DNA of 64,000 bases from an uncultured Poribacteria bacterium (lineage in GTDB: Bacteria > Poribacteria > WGA-4E > WGA-3G). The position numbers and the translations under genes are program-made. Each line of letters starts with the position of its first letter. Positions within the stretch are counted from its first letter, which is position 1. A model generated the notes under the pieces. It worked only from the letters and a program-made list of their open reading frames with translations. It had not been told where the DNA came from and did not search any database. Location: the NCBI GenBank assembly GCA_951813545.1, contig CATOTL010000001.1, forward strand, positions 62,001 through 126,000, given 5' to 3'. Positions 42,479 to 53,878 of the stretch are shown here, in pieces.

Positions 42479-45400
42479 CTTTTAATCGAACCAGTTTGGA
42501 ATTGAAACTTAACTTCTTGCTGCTGGGAACCTAATTTTGATCAGGAACTTTTAATCGAACCAGTTTGGAATTGAAACTTGTAAACTGATCAGGAAGTTCC
42601 GATGCCTTTATCCAGCTTTTAATCGAACCAGTTTGGAATTGAAACATGGGGTCCGATTCCGGGCTCCCCGCGTTCACCCACTTTTAATCGAACCAGTTTG
42701 GAATTGAAACATACACCACTCATACGTTACTTTCATTTTTTTTCTCCACTTTTAATCGAACCAGTTTGGAATTGAAACACGAAAGATTGATTAACTAAAT
42801 TAGGACCAACAACTTTTAATCGAACCAGTTTGGAATTGAAACACTTGATACTCTAAGTCTGCCAACTTGGTGCGCGCTTTTAATCGAACCAGTTTGGAAT
42901 TGAAACGTATTGGTGGAGGAGGATTATCTTGTGTTTTCTAAGCTTTTAATCGAACCAGTTTGGAATTGAAACACCAAAGTTAGACAAAAAGTGAGCAACA
43001 CTCTTCACCCTTTTAATCGAACCAGTTTGGAATTGAAACTTTCGTGCTTCTTTATGAGTAGGTAATTATCTGAACTTTTAATCGAACCAGTTTGGAATTG
43101 AAACAAACCCGCAATCGCACACGCTGCAGCATCTGCCTCACTTTTAATCGAACCAGTTTGGAATTGAAACATGACCAACCACAAGAACAACAGCACCACC
43201 TTGCTGACTTTTAATCGAACCAGTTTGGAATTGAAACATTATCAACAGTTTATTACGCAGCGTGCGAGTGGTCTTTTAATCGAACCAGTTTGGAATTGAA
43301 ACCAATATCTGATTGTGTGGCTTTCTCTGTCAAAGTACTTTTAATCGAACCAGTTTGGAATTGAAACTTGTTTCGTTAACAAGCGCCTGCTCACCTGCGT
43401 TCAACTTTTAATCGAACCAGTTTGGAATTGAAACTAAAAGGACGCACAACGTACGCCCTTCGGTGTGTTAGGCTTTTAATCGAACCAGTTTGGAATTGAA
43501 ACTTGTTAGGTAACCACCCGGATTACACATTACTCGCATCTTTTAATCGAACCAGTTTGGAATTGAAACCAAAATGATCATCAGTAGTGAGTACACGCGT
43601 GAACTTTTAATCGAACCAGTTTGGAATTGAAACAAAGATGTAACGGAGCATCATCGCCCGAATCCGTTGCACTTTTAATCGAACCAGTTTGGAATTGAAA
43701 CTTGATTTCCAACGCTTTGCGTAGTATCGGGCGTGCTTCCTTTTAATCGAACCAGTTTGGAATTGAAACTTTAAACGCAAGGTAATGTCTACGTCGATAC
43801 GCTTGGCCTTTTAATCGAACCAGTTTGGAATTGAAACTGATTTTAGCACCAAGATAGTGAGCATGACGGTTAGAACTTTTAATCGAACCAGTTTGGAATT
43901 GAAACTGAAATTTGGTTTGGGGTCCTTACATTCTTGATAAACTTTTAATCGAACCAGTTTGGAATTGAAACTGTTAAAAATCTCCGTGTAGTTGTGGACG
44001 CGGACGGTGCTTTTAATCGAACCAGTTTGGAATTGAAACAGTATATTTGTTGCTGTTCCCCACATCCCCGTCGCTAACTTTTAATCGAACCAGTTTGGAA
44101 TTGAAACGTTTTCTTTTTCCGTTCACCACTGCGTTTTCTTGACTTTTAATCGAACCAGTTTGGAATTGAAACGCAGCCCATCTCATCAAAAAACTGTCAA
44201 TTTTCGCTTCCTTTTAATCGAACCAGTTTGGAATTGAAACTCTAATAAGACCTGCGTCGCCGCTTTCTGCCTTTTCTATCTTTTAATCGAACCAGTTTGG
44301 AATTGAAACGCTTGTTGCCCCTTCTGAATCTGCTGGCAAATTTAGCCACTTTTAATCGAACCAGTTTGGAATTGAAACTGGCACGTGATTGGAAACGAAA
44401 AATCAGTCACACAACCTTTTAATCGAACCAGTTTGGAATTGAAACCCCTGTAGAGTGTGATACACGTCTCGGAATCTATGCTTTTAATCGAACCAGTTTG
44501 GAATTGAAACCTGTCATAATTCAGCAGTTGCTCTTTTGTGTCGACTTTTAATCGAACCAGTTTGGAATTGAAACCCGTTAGATTGATTTCATGTGGGGTC
44601 AAGTTTACTCTTTTAATCGAACCAGTTTGGAATTGAAACGAAACTTCAGGAGATGTCGACGGTTGAGATGTTAGCTTTTAATCGAACCAGTTTGGAATTG
44701 AAACATGCCTCAATTTCGGGGGTAAGCCAGCCAGTAAGCTTTTAATCGAACCAGTTTGGAATTGAAACACTGAGAAGCCTCTTGGAGGCATAGGAGTTTT
44801 ATCATCTTTTAATCGAACCAGTTTGGAATTGAAACCTGAGGACGCTCGCTCCCGCCCAGCAATCAACATAAAACTTTTAATCGAACCAGTTTGGAATTGA
44901 AACGAGTTTGGCACGAAGTCAACGCGCCGTATTCACTCTTTTAATCGAACCAGTTTGGAATTGAAACGCGGGCGGTTATTCAATAAATCTTTTCGCTCCA
45001 ACTTTTAATCGAACCAGTTTGGAATTGAAACTAGTTCATCTTCACTACTTGGCTTTGATATTATTGCCTTTTAATCGAACCAGTTTGGAATTGAAACACT
45101 TTCAGCAGTAATACTTGCAAGATTCCCATACTCATCTTTTAATCGAACCAGTTTGGAATTGAAACTTGCCAGATACGACGCGTCGTGGAAACCTTTTACT
45201 TGCTTTTAATCGAACCAGTTTGGAATTGAAACACTTTTGCAGTGCCGGGCACCCAAACTAAGGTAGGCTTTTAATCGAACCAGTTTGGAATTGAAACCTG
45301 AGCCATCCAGCCTGAACCGTACGAGGCGTATACTTTTAATCGAACCAGTTTGGAATTGAAACTGAACAGATGAACTGCAGTGTTCATGAACAGACGCGCT

Positions 45401-48030
45401 GCTTTTAATCGAACCAGTTTGGAATTGAAACAAGAGTAGCACCTCGTTGATTTCAGCGCAGAAGTCGACTTTTAATCGAACCAGTTTGGAATTGAAACGC
45501 GAAAGGGCAAATCTTTAGAGATGTCTTTTTATTACCTTTTAATCGAACCAGTTTGGAATTGAAACACGAAAGCGAGCGCGTCCGTGATTTTTGACCATGC
45601 GTAGCCTTTTAATCGAACCAGTTTGGAATTGAAACTACAAATATCACACTTACGACAACCAATACGCAAATCTTTTAATCGAACCAGTTTGGAATTGAAA
45701 CACGGTATGAGCGGCGGTGCGATGATGCACATAAACTTTTAATCGAACCAGTTTGGAATTGAAACAAAGTTATCCCCCCGCCTATGGTGTAATAACGAAA
45801 GCCTTTTAATCGAACCAGTTTGGAATTGAAACCTTTAAGAAACTACCGGAGGGTTGCGGTGGAATGCGCTTTTAATCGAACCAGTTTGGAATTGAAACTG
45901 AATTTCTCCCAGCCAAACTGGGAGGTTAGCATCCCTTTTAATCGAACCAGTTTGGAATTGAAACGACGATGGAGTTAGTTGGTGATGATGAACTCGAAAT
46001 CTTTTAATCGAACCAGTTTGGAATTGAAACACCAATGGGGCAGATCTTGGAGTTATGTTGCGTTTTCACCTTTTAATCGAACCAGTTTGGAATTGAAACT
46101 TCGATTAAAAGTCGATAACGCATCTCAGGTGGTTCACCGCTTTTAATCGAACCAGTTTGGAATTGAAACTATTACACAGGCAACACTATCAGGTATCCGT
46201 CGCAACTTTTAATCGAACCAGTTTGGAATTGAAACACGGAGTACTCGCTGAACTGGCAACATGCGCGAAACCTTTTAATCGAACCAGTTTGGAATTGAAA
46301 CAGATAAGCGTGGATAGGTAATTCGCACCACACTCATCTCTTTTAATCGAACCAGTTTGGAATTGAAACGAGTTTTCTCGAACGCATGATTGACTTCCTC
46401 CTCAGACTTTTAATCGAACCAGTTTGGAATTGAAACGGAGACCCAGGCGTTGCTTCCAGTGCTAAAACAAACCTTTTAATCGAACCAGTTTGGAATTGAA
46501 ACAATGAACAGCAGCAGTTGCATATTGCGAGTGCCATCAAACTTTTAATCGAACCAGTTTGGAATTGAAACATGCCGGTGTGGACATCTACGGTAAGTTC
46601 GGTACTACTTTTAATCGAACCAGTTTGGAATTGAAACTCTTTTCTGTTATTTACTGCAGGGATCTGGGAACAACCTTTTAATCGAACCAGTTTGGAATTG
46701 AAACCGCGCCGCCAGTTCAGAATCGAAAGCAATTGCCTCCTTTTAATCGAACCAGTTTGGAATTGAAACTGCCGAAGTGGACACGGAAGCGCGGTTGCCA
46801 TCCCCGACTTTTAATCGAACCAGTTTGGAATTGAAACAAATCTTCCAGCGTTGGATTCGCATCGGCTTTCACGCTTTTAATCGAACCAGTTTGGAATTGA
46901 AACCTCTTTTTTCAACATCTTTACCAGTTCTTTTACGCCTTTTAATCGAACCAGTTTGGAATTGAAACATAAATTTACCTACAGAAACATTAGGGTCTAT
47001 CATTTCTTTTAATCGAACCAGTTTGGAATTGAAACAACTTCCGACAGCACTCACTGACGAAGATTTAAGTTTCTTTTAATCGAACCAGTTTGGAATTGAA
47101 ACATTACTTCTGAGAACCTAACCAGATTGCTGATTTTAGCTTTTAATCGAACCAGTTTGGAATTGAAACTGATAAAGCACACGCTCGTCATTGCGTCGCA
47201 CACCAAGCTTTTAATCGAACCAGTTTGGAATTGAAACTTCATCAGGGGCGACGATACCGAGCCGGTGATGTTGGCTTTTAATCGAACCAGTTTGGAATTG
47301 AAACCTTTTAAATGAAACCATTTCGGCGGTCGGCATCTTGACTTTTAATCGAACCAGTTTGGAATTGAAACCATGCCATTCCGCACATTTCACCCAGTCG
47401 GGGAAAATCTTTTAATCGAACCAGTTTGGAATTGAAACTCGTAAGCGTGCTTTCCGTGCCTGGCGTGTCCTGTGCTTTTATAGTAAAACCCGAAAATAAG
47501 AGGGCACTTTGGAAAACACAAAACACCTCACCACCGCTGGCGAGGGGGTTTTTGCTTGGGTGTTTCCGCTAGTATCCTCGCCTCTTTGGAGTGTCTAATT
47601 AATTCTAAACTTTACTATAATCGAACCAGTTTGGAATTGAAACGTTTTGAAGCAGACGATGGAGGTTGTTGGTGATGATCTTTTAATCGAACCAGTTTGG
47701 AATTGAAACATCTTTTGAGTGAGGAGTATCCTCTCCTGATCCGTCCTTTTAATCGAACCAGTTTGGAATTGAAACCTTCTCCACTTTAGTTGGAAACTAC
47801 CGGAGGGTTGCCTTTTAATCGAACCAGTTTGGAATTGAAACCTGGGTTCGTCGCGCATTTTTTTCGCTTTAAAAGAACTTTTAATCGAACCAGTTTGGAA
47901 TTGAAACCCTTGAAAGTGCGACGGGCGGCACGACCAGTACTCCTTTTAATCGAACCAGTTTGGAATTGAAACACGGTGATGTGTCTCTGTCTGTGTAGGA
48001 TACTTCATCGAACCAATTTGGGATGAAAAC
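42479..48030 (+). CRISPR. CRISPR array 1, about 81 repeats
   Basis: The 30-bp repeat (5' end CTTTTAATCGAACC, 3' end GGAATTGAAAC) recurs with almost no variation from 42479 to 47972, with spacers of about 34-39 bp. I counted 81 units by eye plus a degenerate terminal unit at about 48006-48030 (CATCGAACCAATTTGGGATG). The conserved first repeat next to a strong promoter and the decayed last repeat set the orientation as plus. One repeat (47475-47644) is split by a miniature element. Short ORFs seen inside are repeat artefacts. Confidence 0.97.
47481..47617. mobile_element. TA-target miniature element inside a CRISPR repeat
   Basis: 137 bp, long form (TAGTAAAACCCG...CTTTACTA), inserted at the TA of the repeat start CTTTTAATCG. 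The TA is duplicated (47479-47480 and 47618-47619). This split repeat gives direct proof of the target-site duplication. Confidence 0.9.
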
Positions 48031-48235
48031 AAAAAACAGCACGTCAATATCAAATTCCGTTCATCCAGAAAATCCCAGAGCCATTCAATTCTCAGGAAAA
48101 ACCACCAGATCCCGAATCGGTTTCGGATAACGAATATCTAAAAATCCGCGTAATCTGTGTAATCCGCGTAATCCGCGATTCAGACAATTCAACACAATTC
48201 AACAATTGAATGCCTCTGCAGAAAACCCGATAAAG
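48031..48235. other. Spacer DNA between array 1 and the csm promoter
   Basis: Contains repeated GTAATCCGCGTAATCCGCG-type short direct repeats (48145-48180) and AATTCAACA repeats. No gene. Confidence 0.4.
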
Positions 48236-48237
48236 AC

Positions 48238-48266
48238 TTGACACAAAGCAAAAAAAATGCGATAAT
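48238..48266 (+). promoter_or_regulatory. Promoter facing the csm operon, now separated from it
   Basis: TTGACA (48238-48243), 17 bp, GATAAT (48261-48266), on the plus strand. An IS200/IS605-type element (48298-48779) lies between this promoter and the first gene of the operon, and it brings its own promoter (TTGACA near 48374, TATCCT). Confidence 0.65.
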
Positions 48267-48297
48267 ATTCGCGGAGACACTGGCGTATACCGGTGTT

Positions 48298-48779
48298 TAC
48301 AGGACTCCCTTAAAAAGCCCAATGCTTTAGCTTTGGGTCTAAATTGATGTTTCGTGCGAAGTCAAAAAGGAGTTGACATTGCACGAGAAATGTGGTATCC
48401 TATATCTAACACTTTGGACACCGCTTTCACCCTGCACATACCTTTGTGTAGGAGGTGTCCGCTATTGTGAAAGGTAGTGAAAAAGTGTTAAGTGTCAATA
48501 CCACTCTAAAAGTATTTGGGCAGTTAGCGCGTAAGTTTCGGAGCGAAGGTGAAATCTCGCACGTTGTATTGCTGCCCTCTTTTTCAATTTTTGGGTCTAT
48601 TAGACCGAGGCAGGCGGGGATAGCCATGAAAGTTTCCGCATGATATGCCCAGTATCGGCTTACTTCAGGATACGGGGAATCGCCTGCTGGTGGAGACAAC
48701 GTAAGACGGTTGACCTTCGGGAAAACTGCTACTGTCTACGAAACCGAAGCCCACGCCTTTAGGCGTTGGGTGCTATCAC
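48298..48779 (+). mobile_element. Non-autonomous IS200/IS605-type element, copy 2
   Basis: The same unit as 301-782, in reverse orientation relative to copies 1 and 3. The left end follows TTAC (GGTGTTTAC). Its internal promoter (TTGACATTGCACG...TATCCT) points toward the csm operon and may now drive it. The small internal ORF (48467-48643) differs by one residue from the other copies. Confidence 0.75.
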
Positions 48780-48883
48780 ATCATTTCAACAATCTCCGTG
48801 CCGAAGCCAGCACACGTAGGGGCAGCCCAAACGCTGTCCCGCTGGCAGGCAAATGAAAATACGGAGCCAAACGGAGAAAGAGC

Positions 48884-49219
48884 ATGAATCAAGAAAAATT
48901 TGAAGAACTCCTGTTACATCAACTCTCTGAGATAGGTGACCGGATGTCATCTATGGAAAACAGGATAGATGAGAGAATGTCGTCTATGGATGAGCGGATG
49001 TCATCTATGGAAAACAGAATAGATGAGCGGATGTCATCTATGGAAAACAGAATGGATGAACGGATGTCGTCTATGGAAAACAGGCTCTCATCGCTGGAGC
49101 AGGGCATGGCATGGGTGCGGGGGAAACTGGAAGGGCGCGGCGAATTCTGGACGGACATAAAGTCTTGGATCGCCATCGTTGTTGCAGTCGCAGCCGTCAT
49201 TTTTGCGTGGCTGAAATGA
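48884..49219 (+). CDS. Tail-anchored coiled-coil protein at the head of the csm operon
   Basis: 111 residues. Residues 10-75 are a coiled coil built from 11-residue units of the type ERMSSMENRID (mirrored by 33-bp DNA repeats). The C-terminus is a single transmembrane helix (SWIAIVVAVAAVIFAWLK) with no polar tail, as in tail-anchored proteins or phage XhlA-like haemolysins. GGAGAAAGAGC precedes the ATG. The stop is 15 bp before cas10, so co-transcription is very likely. Membrane proteins are known as ancillary effectors of some type III systems, but this one lacks a recognised nucleotide-binding domain. Its role is unknown. Confidence 0.7.
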   Translation: MNQEKFEELLLHQLSEIGDRMSSMENRIDERMSSMDERMSSMENRIDERMSSMENRMDERMSSMENRLSSLEQGMAWVRGKLEGRGEFWTDIKSWIAIVVAVAAVIFAWLK

Positions 49220-49234
49220 TGGAACATAAGTAAA

Positions 49235-51571
49235 ATGCCAAATGCGGCGGCGATCGAAATCAGGAGGACAGATTTATTGAAACATCTTGAAGACTTACAT
49301 CTGGCGGCATTGCTTCACGACATCGGCAAATTTCGGATGCGACATACGCAACCGAACAAACGTCACCAGGAACATAGCTACGAGTTTGTAAGTGAGGATT
49401 TTTTCTCACCCTGTGGGACTGCCTTTAAAGATGCGATTCGCCACCACCACCCCGAACGCTATCCCGAATGCCCGCCCAACCAACTCCAGCATCTCATAGA
49501 AAAGCAAGTAATTTTGGCAGACCGTCTCTCCGCCAGCGAACGCGAGGACGAAGAACGGGAGCGTGAGTATTTCGGTCAATCCGCGCTCGTTTCACCGATG
49601 TCGCGTCTTACAGGCAACACCGGAGAATATCGGTATCCCTTGACAGCACTCACGCTCGATCGGAACACGATTATCCCAGAAGCAGCCGTCGAAGTGAATC
49701 AGCAAGCATACACCGCACTCTATCAGGACTTCATCGCTGCCTTTGGCAGACTCACAGAAAATGCAACCTACTCCCCAGCCTCTGACTATCAGACGATTGT
49801 GGCGTTGCTGCGGAAGTACACCGCTCGGATGCCATCTTCAACGCTGTCGGGACAGCGCAAAGAACGCAGTGACCCTGATATTTCGCTGTACGACCATCTC
49901 CGCACAACCGCCGCGATTGCCGCCTGCATCGGACGCGAACTCACCGAAGCCGAAGACGTTGAAGCACAATTAGACGGCGGAAAAGAGCCAGAGCGAAAGA
50001 TATGTGCGCTCATCAAAGGCGACATCTCCGGTATCCAAAACTTTCTATATCAGATTCCCTCGGATGGGGCTGCGCGTCAGTTACGCGGGCGTTCTTTCTA
50101 CATACAGCTTCTGACGGAAGTCATCGCACACTCTGTTTTGAGAAAGTTCGATTTACCCATTACCAATCTGATACTCTCAAGTGGTGGACATTTTTATATC
50201 CTTGCCCCGTATACTGAAACCGAAACGAAACTCGACGCGCTCCGCCAAAGCATCTCTGAAAAGCTATGGACACTTCATAAAGGCGACATCGCCTGTCTCT
50301 TAGCCAGCACACCCATCACCGCAGGCGATTTTGGACCCACCCATTTTCCGGACAAGTGGACGGATGTTTCGACAGCCCTGCATCCCCGTAAACAGCAAAA
50401 ATGGTCAGAACTGGGGGCTAAAGCGATGTTTGAAAACCTCTTTGAACCCAGTGAGAAGAAAAGTGAGCATTGGAAGTTTGACGAACTCGGTCAGAAACTC
50501 CGCAACGCCGCGTTCCTTGTTACCTTTGAAGTGCCGGAGCAACCGATTCCAGAGACACCAGATTGGGAGTCAACGCTACGGGCGTTCGGATCAGAGATTC
50601 ACATCTGCACCGAGACAGACGCAACACCGACAGCACCCACAGAGACAAAACGTGTGATCGTCCAAAGCCTTGGAGATCGAGATTTTCTCAAGGATACAGC
50701 GGAGTTTCAATGGCAAGGGCTACCCGTGAGTTACGATTTCACCACGCTGCCGCAAGTCATTGCGCACCACGCCGATGGGCGTGTTGCCGATTATGATGCC
50801 CTCGCGAACGAATCAAAAGGCGCAAAATGGCTCGGGGCATTGCGAATGGACGTTGACGACCTCGGCAGCGTTTTCAGCAATGAGAAAATCGGGAATGCCA
50901 CCCTCTCACGCTTAGCGACCTTGAGCGACGCGCTGCGCCTGTTCTTTGAAGGCTATGTCCCCGAACTCTGCCGAGCATACAACGCCAAACAGCCGCAAGA
51001 TATTCTCGAACTCATCTATGCCGGGGGTGATGACCTTTTCCTCGTCGGTGGCTGGAGCGCATTACCAGAAATAGCGACAAAACTCCGTTCCGAATTTCGA
51101 GACTTTGTCACAGGCGACCACGTTACCCTGTCAGGTGGGATTGCCATCGAACATAAGAAATATCCGCTTTATCAGTTTGCCGAGCAGAGCGGTGACGCCG
51201 AAAAATCAGCAAAAAGTCTTGATGGAAAGAATGCGATCAGTTTTTTACGAAAACCAATGCAGTGGGCAGATTTCAGCTATGTTTCCAAATGGAATCAAGC
51301 GTTTTTAGGGGCACTAACAACGGATAGACCCCTTCCGCATGGGATGCTGACGCGCTTAAACCAAATCTACTCGCCGCAAGAACTAAAAGGCAAGCGGTGG
51401 GCGTGGCGTTCGCTCTACTATTTTTCTCGCTTAGAGGACCGCTACCGGGCACACCCCGACTTTATCGAGGATTTACGACGCGAACTCAACCAAGCCTCTC
51501 CCGCTCGCTTAAGAAAATTCATCGGTGTTGTTACAAGATGGACGGCTTTGAAAATCAGAGAAACGCAATAA
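49235..51571 (+). CDS. cas10: Cas10/Csm1, type III-A large subunit with HD and GGDD sites
   Basis: 778 residues. The HD nuclease motif is LAALLHDIGKF (H28, D29), with a further HHHPERYP near residue 70. The first Palm region includes CALIKGDISGIQNFLYQI (about 260-277). The cyclase Palm has LIYAGGDDLFLVGGW with GGDD at 597-600. An intact GGDD predicts cyclic oligoadenylate synthesis when target RNA binds, and the HD site predicts single-stranded DNA cleavage. The size is typical of Csm1. The next gene, csm2, starts 12 bp later. Confidence 0.95.
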   Translation: MPNAAAIEIRRTDLLKHLEDLHLAALLHDIGKFRMRHTQPNKRHQEHSYEFVSEDFFSPCGTAFKDAIRHHHPERYPECPPNQLQHLIEKQVILADRLSASEREDEEREREYFGQSALVSPMSRLTGNTGEYRYPLTALTLDRNTIIPEAAVEVNQQAYTALYQDFIAAFGRLTENATYSPASDYQTIVALLRKYTARMPSSTLSGQRKERSDPDISLYDHLRTTAAIAACIGRELTEAEDVEAQLDGGKEPERKICALIKGDISGIQNFLYQIPSDGAARQLRGRSFYIQLLTEVIAHSVLRKFDLPITNLILSSGGHFYILAPYTETETKLDALRQSISEKLWTLHKGDIACLLASTPITAGDFGPTHFPDKWTDVSTALHPRKQQKWSELGAKAMFENLFEPSEKKSEHWKFDELGQKLRNAAFLVTFEVPEQPIPETPDWESTLRAFGSEIHICTETDATPTAPTETKRVIVQSLGDRDFLKDTAEFQWQGLPVSYDFTTLPQVIAHHADGRVADYDALANESKGAKWLGALRMDVDDLGSVFSNEKIGNATLSRLATLSDALRLFFEGYVPELCRAYNAKQPQDILELIYAGGDDLFLVGGWSALPEIATKLRSEFRDFVTGDHVTLSGGIAIEHKKYPLYQFAEQSGDAEKSAKSLDGKNAISFLRKPMQWADFSYVSKWNQAFLGALTTDRPLPHGMLTRLNQIYSPQELKGKRWAWRSLYYFSRLEDRYRAHPDFIEDLRRELNQASPARLRKFIGVVTRWTALKIRETQ

Positions 51572-52009
<438 letters not shown>

Positions 52010-52019
52010 GGAGAAACAC

Positions 52020-52847
52020 ATGCCAAGTATCCAGTTACAAGGTAAAATCTTTCTACGGGGCACGATCCACGCCCGCACCGGCTTACACATCGGTGGAAAT
52101 TCCGGTGAGTTGGACATCGGCGGTATTGATAATCCCGTCATCCGCAATGCCTTCAACCGTCAGCCCTATATTCCGGGTTCCTCCATGCGCGGCAAAATGC
52201 GAGGCTTGCTCGACCGCCACTTCAATAACGCATTGGAGAAAAGCGTGGGTAGAGATGTTCGCGTGCATGAATGCCAAGACCCAACGGATTACAAGACCTG
52301 CCCTGTTTGCCAAGTCTTCGGGGTTGCACCGCAAGGGGACATGCGTGGCAAAACGATGCCGACGCGCTTGATCGTCCGGGATACCTTCTTGACACCCGAA
52401 TCCCTCGAAATCCTCGATAGGACGGATACCGATACCGACTTCACCGAAATCAAGACAGAAGTCGCCATCGACCGCATCACTTCCGCGGCGACCCCGCGGC
52501 AGCAGGAACGCGTCCCCGCAGGCGCAACTTTCGGACCCTTTCAGATCGTCCATAGCCTCTATACACACCATGAAAATGACACGGCGACGCAACTGCAAAA
52601 CGAACTCGAATTCTTTCAGACCGTTCTCACCGGTATGGAACTCCTTGAGGACGACTACCTCGGCGGTTCAGGGTCACGAGGCTCTGGACAGATCGCCTTT
52701 GAGAACTTGACGATCACCTTTAAATCCCGTCAATGTTATGAGAACGCAGAGGCACCACCGCTGACGATCGCTGAAAATATTGAGGTCAACGCCTTACGAC
52801 AGTCCGATTACGCTTCCGTCATTTTGAAAGACATGTCCAGTGAATAG
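52020..52847 (+). CDS. csm3: Csm3, backbone RNA-binding and target-cutting subunit
   Basis: 275 residues from the ATG after AAGGAGAAACAC; the open frame extends 32 codons into csm2 and is rejected. It has the RAMP pattern RTGLHIGGNSGELDIGGIDN (about 20-40), YIPGSSMRGKMRGLL (about 52-66) and a Cys pair CPVCQVFG near residue 98. The conserved aspartate that cuts target RNA in Csm3 proteins is plausibly in GELDIGGIDN. It forms the repeated backbone of the complex. The C-terminus includes GSGSRGSGQIAFEN, a glycine-rich loop. Confidence 0.93.
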   Translation: MPSIQLQGKIFLRGTIHARTGLHIGGNSGELDIGGIDNPVIRNAFNRQPYIPGSSMRGKMRGLLDRHFNNALEKSVGRDVRVHECQDPTDYKTCPVCQVFGVAPQGDMRGKTMPTRLIVRDTFLTPESLEILDRTDTDTDFTEIKTEVAIDRITSAATPRQQERVPAGATFGPFQIVHSLYTHHENDTATQLQNELEFFQTVLTGMELLEDDYLGGSGSRGSGQIAFENLTITFKSRQCYENAEAPPLTIAENIEVNALRQSDYASVILKDMSSE

Positions 52848-52855
52848 GAGCCGAT

Positions 52856-53878
52856 ATGCCGACTTATACCGTCTATCGCCTAACATTGAAAACCCCACTT
52901 CACCTCGGACGTGCGACGGGACCCGCACAGCAGCGGAGTCTCGGCTTAGAAAAGACCGAAATCTACATCCCCGCAGATGCGATCTTTTCAGCGATCTGCC
53001 AGACATGGGCGAACTTTTATGATACCGAAAGTCTCACGGATTTTCTCAAACCTTATACACAAGACGCTGATGCTTTACCGTTGACCCTCACCTCGGCGTT
53101 CCCTTTTGCTGGTGATGTCTATCTCTTTCCAAAACCGATACACTTCACAGATCGTTCAAAGGAAAGTAAGAGAGTTGCGTTTGTTTCCCACGACATTTTT
53201 CACGCCATTCTCTCTGAAAAACCGCCCACATTCGATAAAAACGATTTGATTAACGCCGAAAAGGTCTGGATCAGTCCGAAAGAAAAAGCACGCCTGAAAA
53301 CATCAAATGGCGAGAACTTGAGTCTCTGGAGAACGCAGACGATTCCTCGTGTTACCATAGACCGACAGAGCGCGGCATCTGAAATATGGCACGTTGAAAC
53401 CGTCGAATACGACAAACACTGTGGACTCTGGTTTGCTGCCGAATTCGATTCAGATGAGACCCAACATAAATTTGAGACGTTGCTTCGGGTACTTGGTGAC
53501 AGTGGCATCGGTGGGGAACGCAACGCTGGATACGGGACGTTTGATTTTACCAATACGCATAAAATCGAGTTGCCGACTGCCGAAGTCGGTGCCCCATTTC
53601 TCACACTATCACGGGTATGTCCGAAGTCAGCAGAACAACTCGCACAGCTCCTCAGTGGTGAATTCGCCTATACCCTACACCGATTAACCGGATGGGTGAG
53701 TTCAAAGGGCAGCGCAACGCCGCGAAAAGAGGTGATCGTGTTTGAGGAAGGCTCAGTCTTAAACACCGCTGAAGCGCGGGTTGGCAGATTAGTAGATTTA
53801 AGACCCAACAATTGGGAACATCCCGTTTATCGTTACGGGTTCGCGTGGCAAGTCGGTATCACAGGAGAGACGGCATGA
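52856..53878 (+). CDS. csm4: Csm4, crRNA 5'-handle-binding subunit
   Basis: 340 residues. RAMP features: LTLKTPLHLGRATGP near the N-terminus, IYIPADAIFSAICQTW (about residues 36-51) and a glycine-rich loop DSGIGGERNAGYGTFDF near residue 219. Csm4 binds the 8-nt repeat handle and pairs with Cas10. AGGAGCCGAT precedes the ATG. Its stop overlaps the next start (ATGA at 53875-53878), implying coupled translation. Confidence 0.92.
   Translation: MPTYTVYRLTLKTPLHLGRATGPAQQRSLGLEKTEIYIPADAIFSAICQTWANFYDTESLTDFLKPYTQDADALPLTLTSAFPFAGDVYLFPKPIHFTDRSKESKRVAFVSHDIFHAILSEKPPTFDKNDLINAEKVWISPKEKARLKTSNGENLSLWRTQTIPRVTIDRQSAASEIWHVETVEYDKHCGLWFAAEFDSDETQHKFETLLRVLGDSGIGGERNAGYGTFDFTNTHKIELPTAEVGAPFLTLSRVCPKSAEQLAQLLSGEFAYTLHRLTGWVSSKGSATPRKEVIVFEEGSVLNTAEARVGRLVDLRPNNWEHPVYRYGFAWQVGITGETA

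Noticed and set aside
42479..42615. Shared TGATCAGGAA in the first two spacers of array 1
   Set aside because: Only 10 bases are shared, too short to argue for a common origin.
42479..47974. Many minus- and plus-strand ORFs with FQFQTGSIK or FNSKLVRLK repeats
   Set aside because: They are translations of CRISPR repeats. The period of about 66 bp and the invariant repeat show that they are not proteins.
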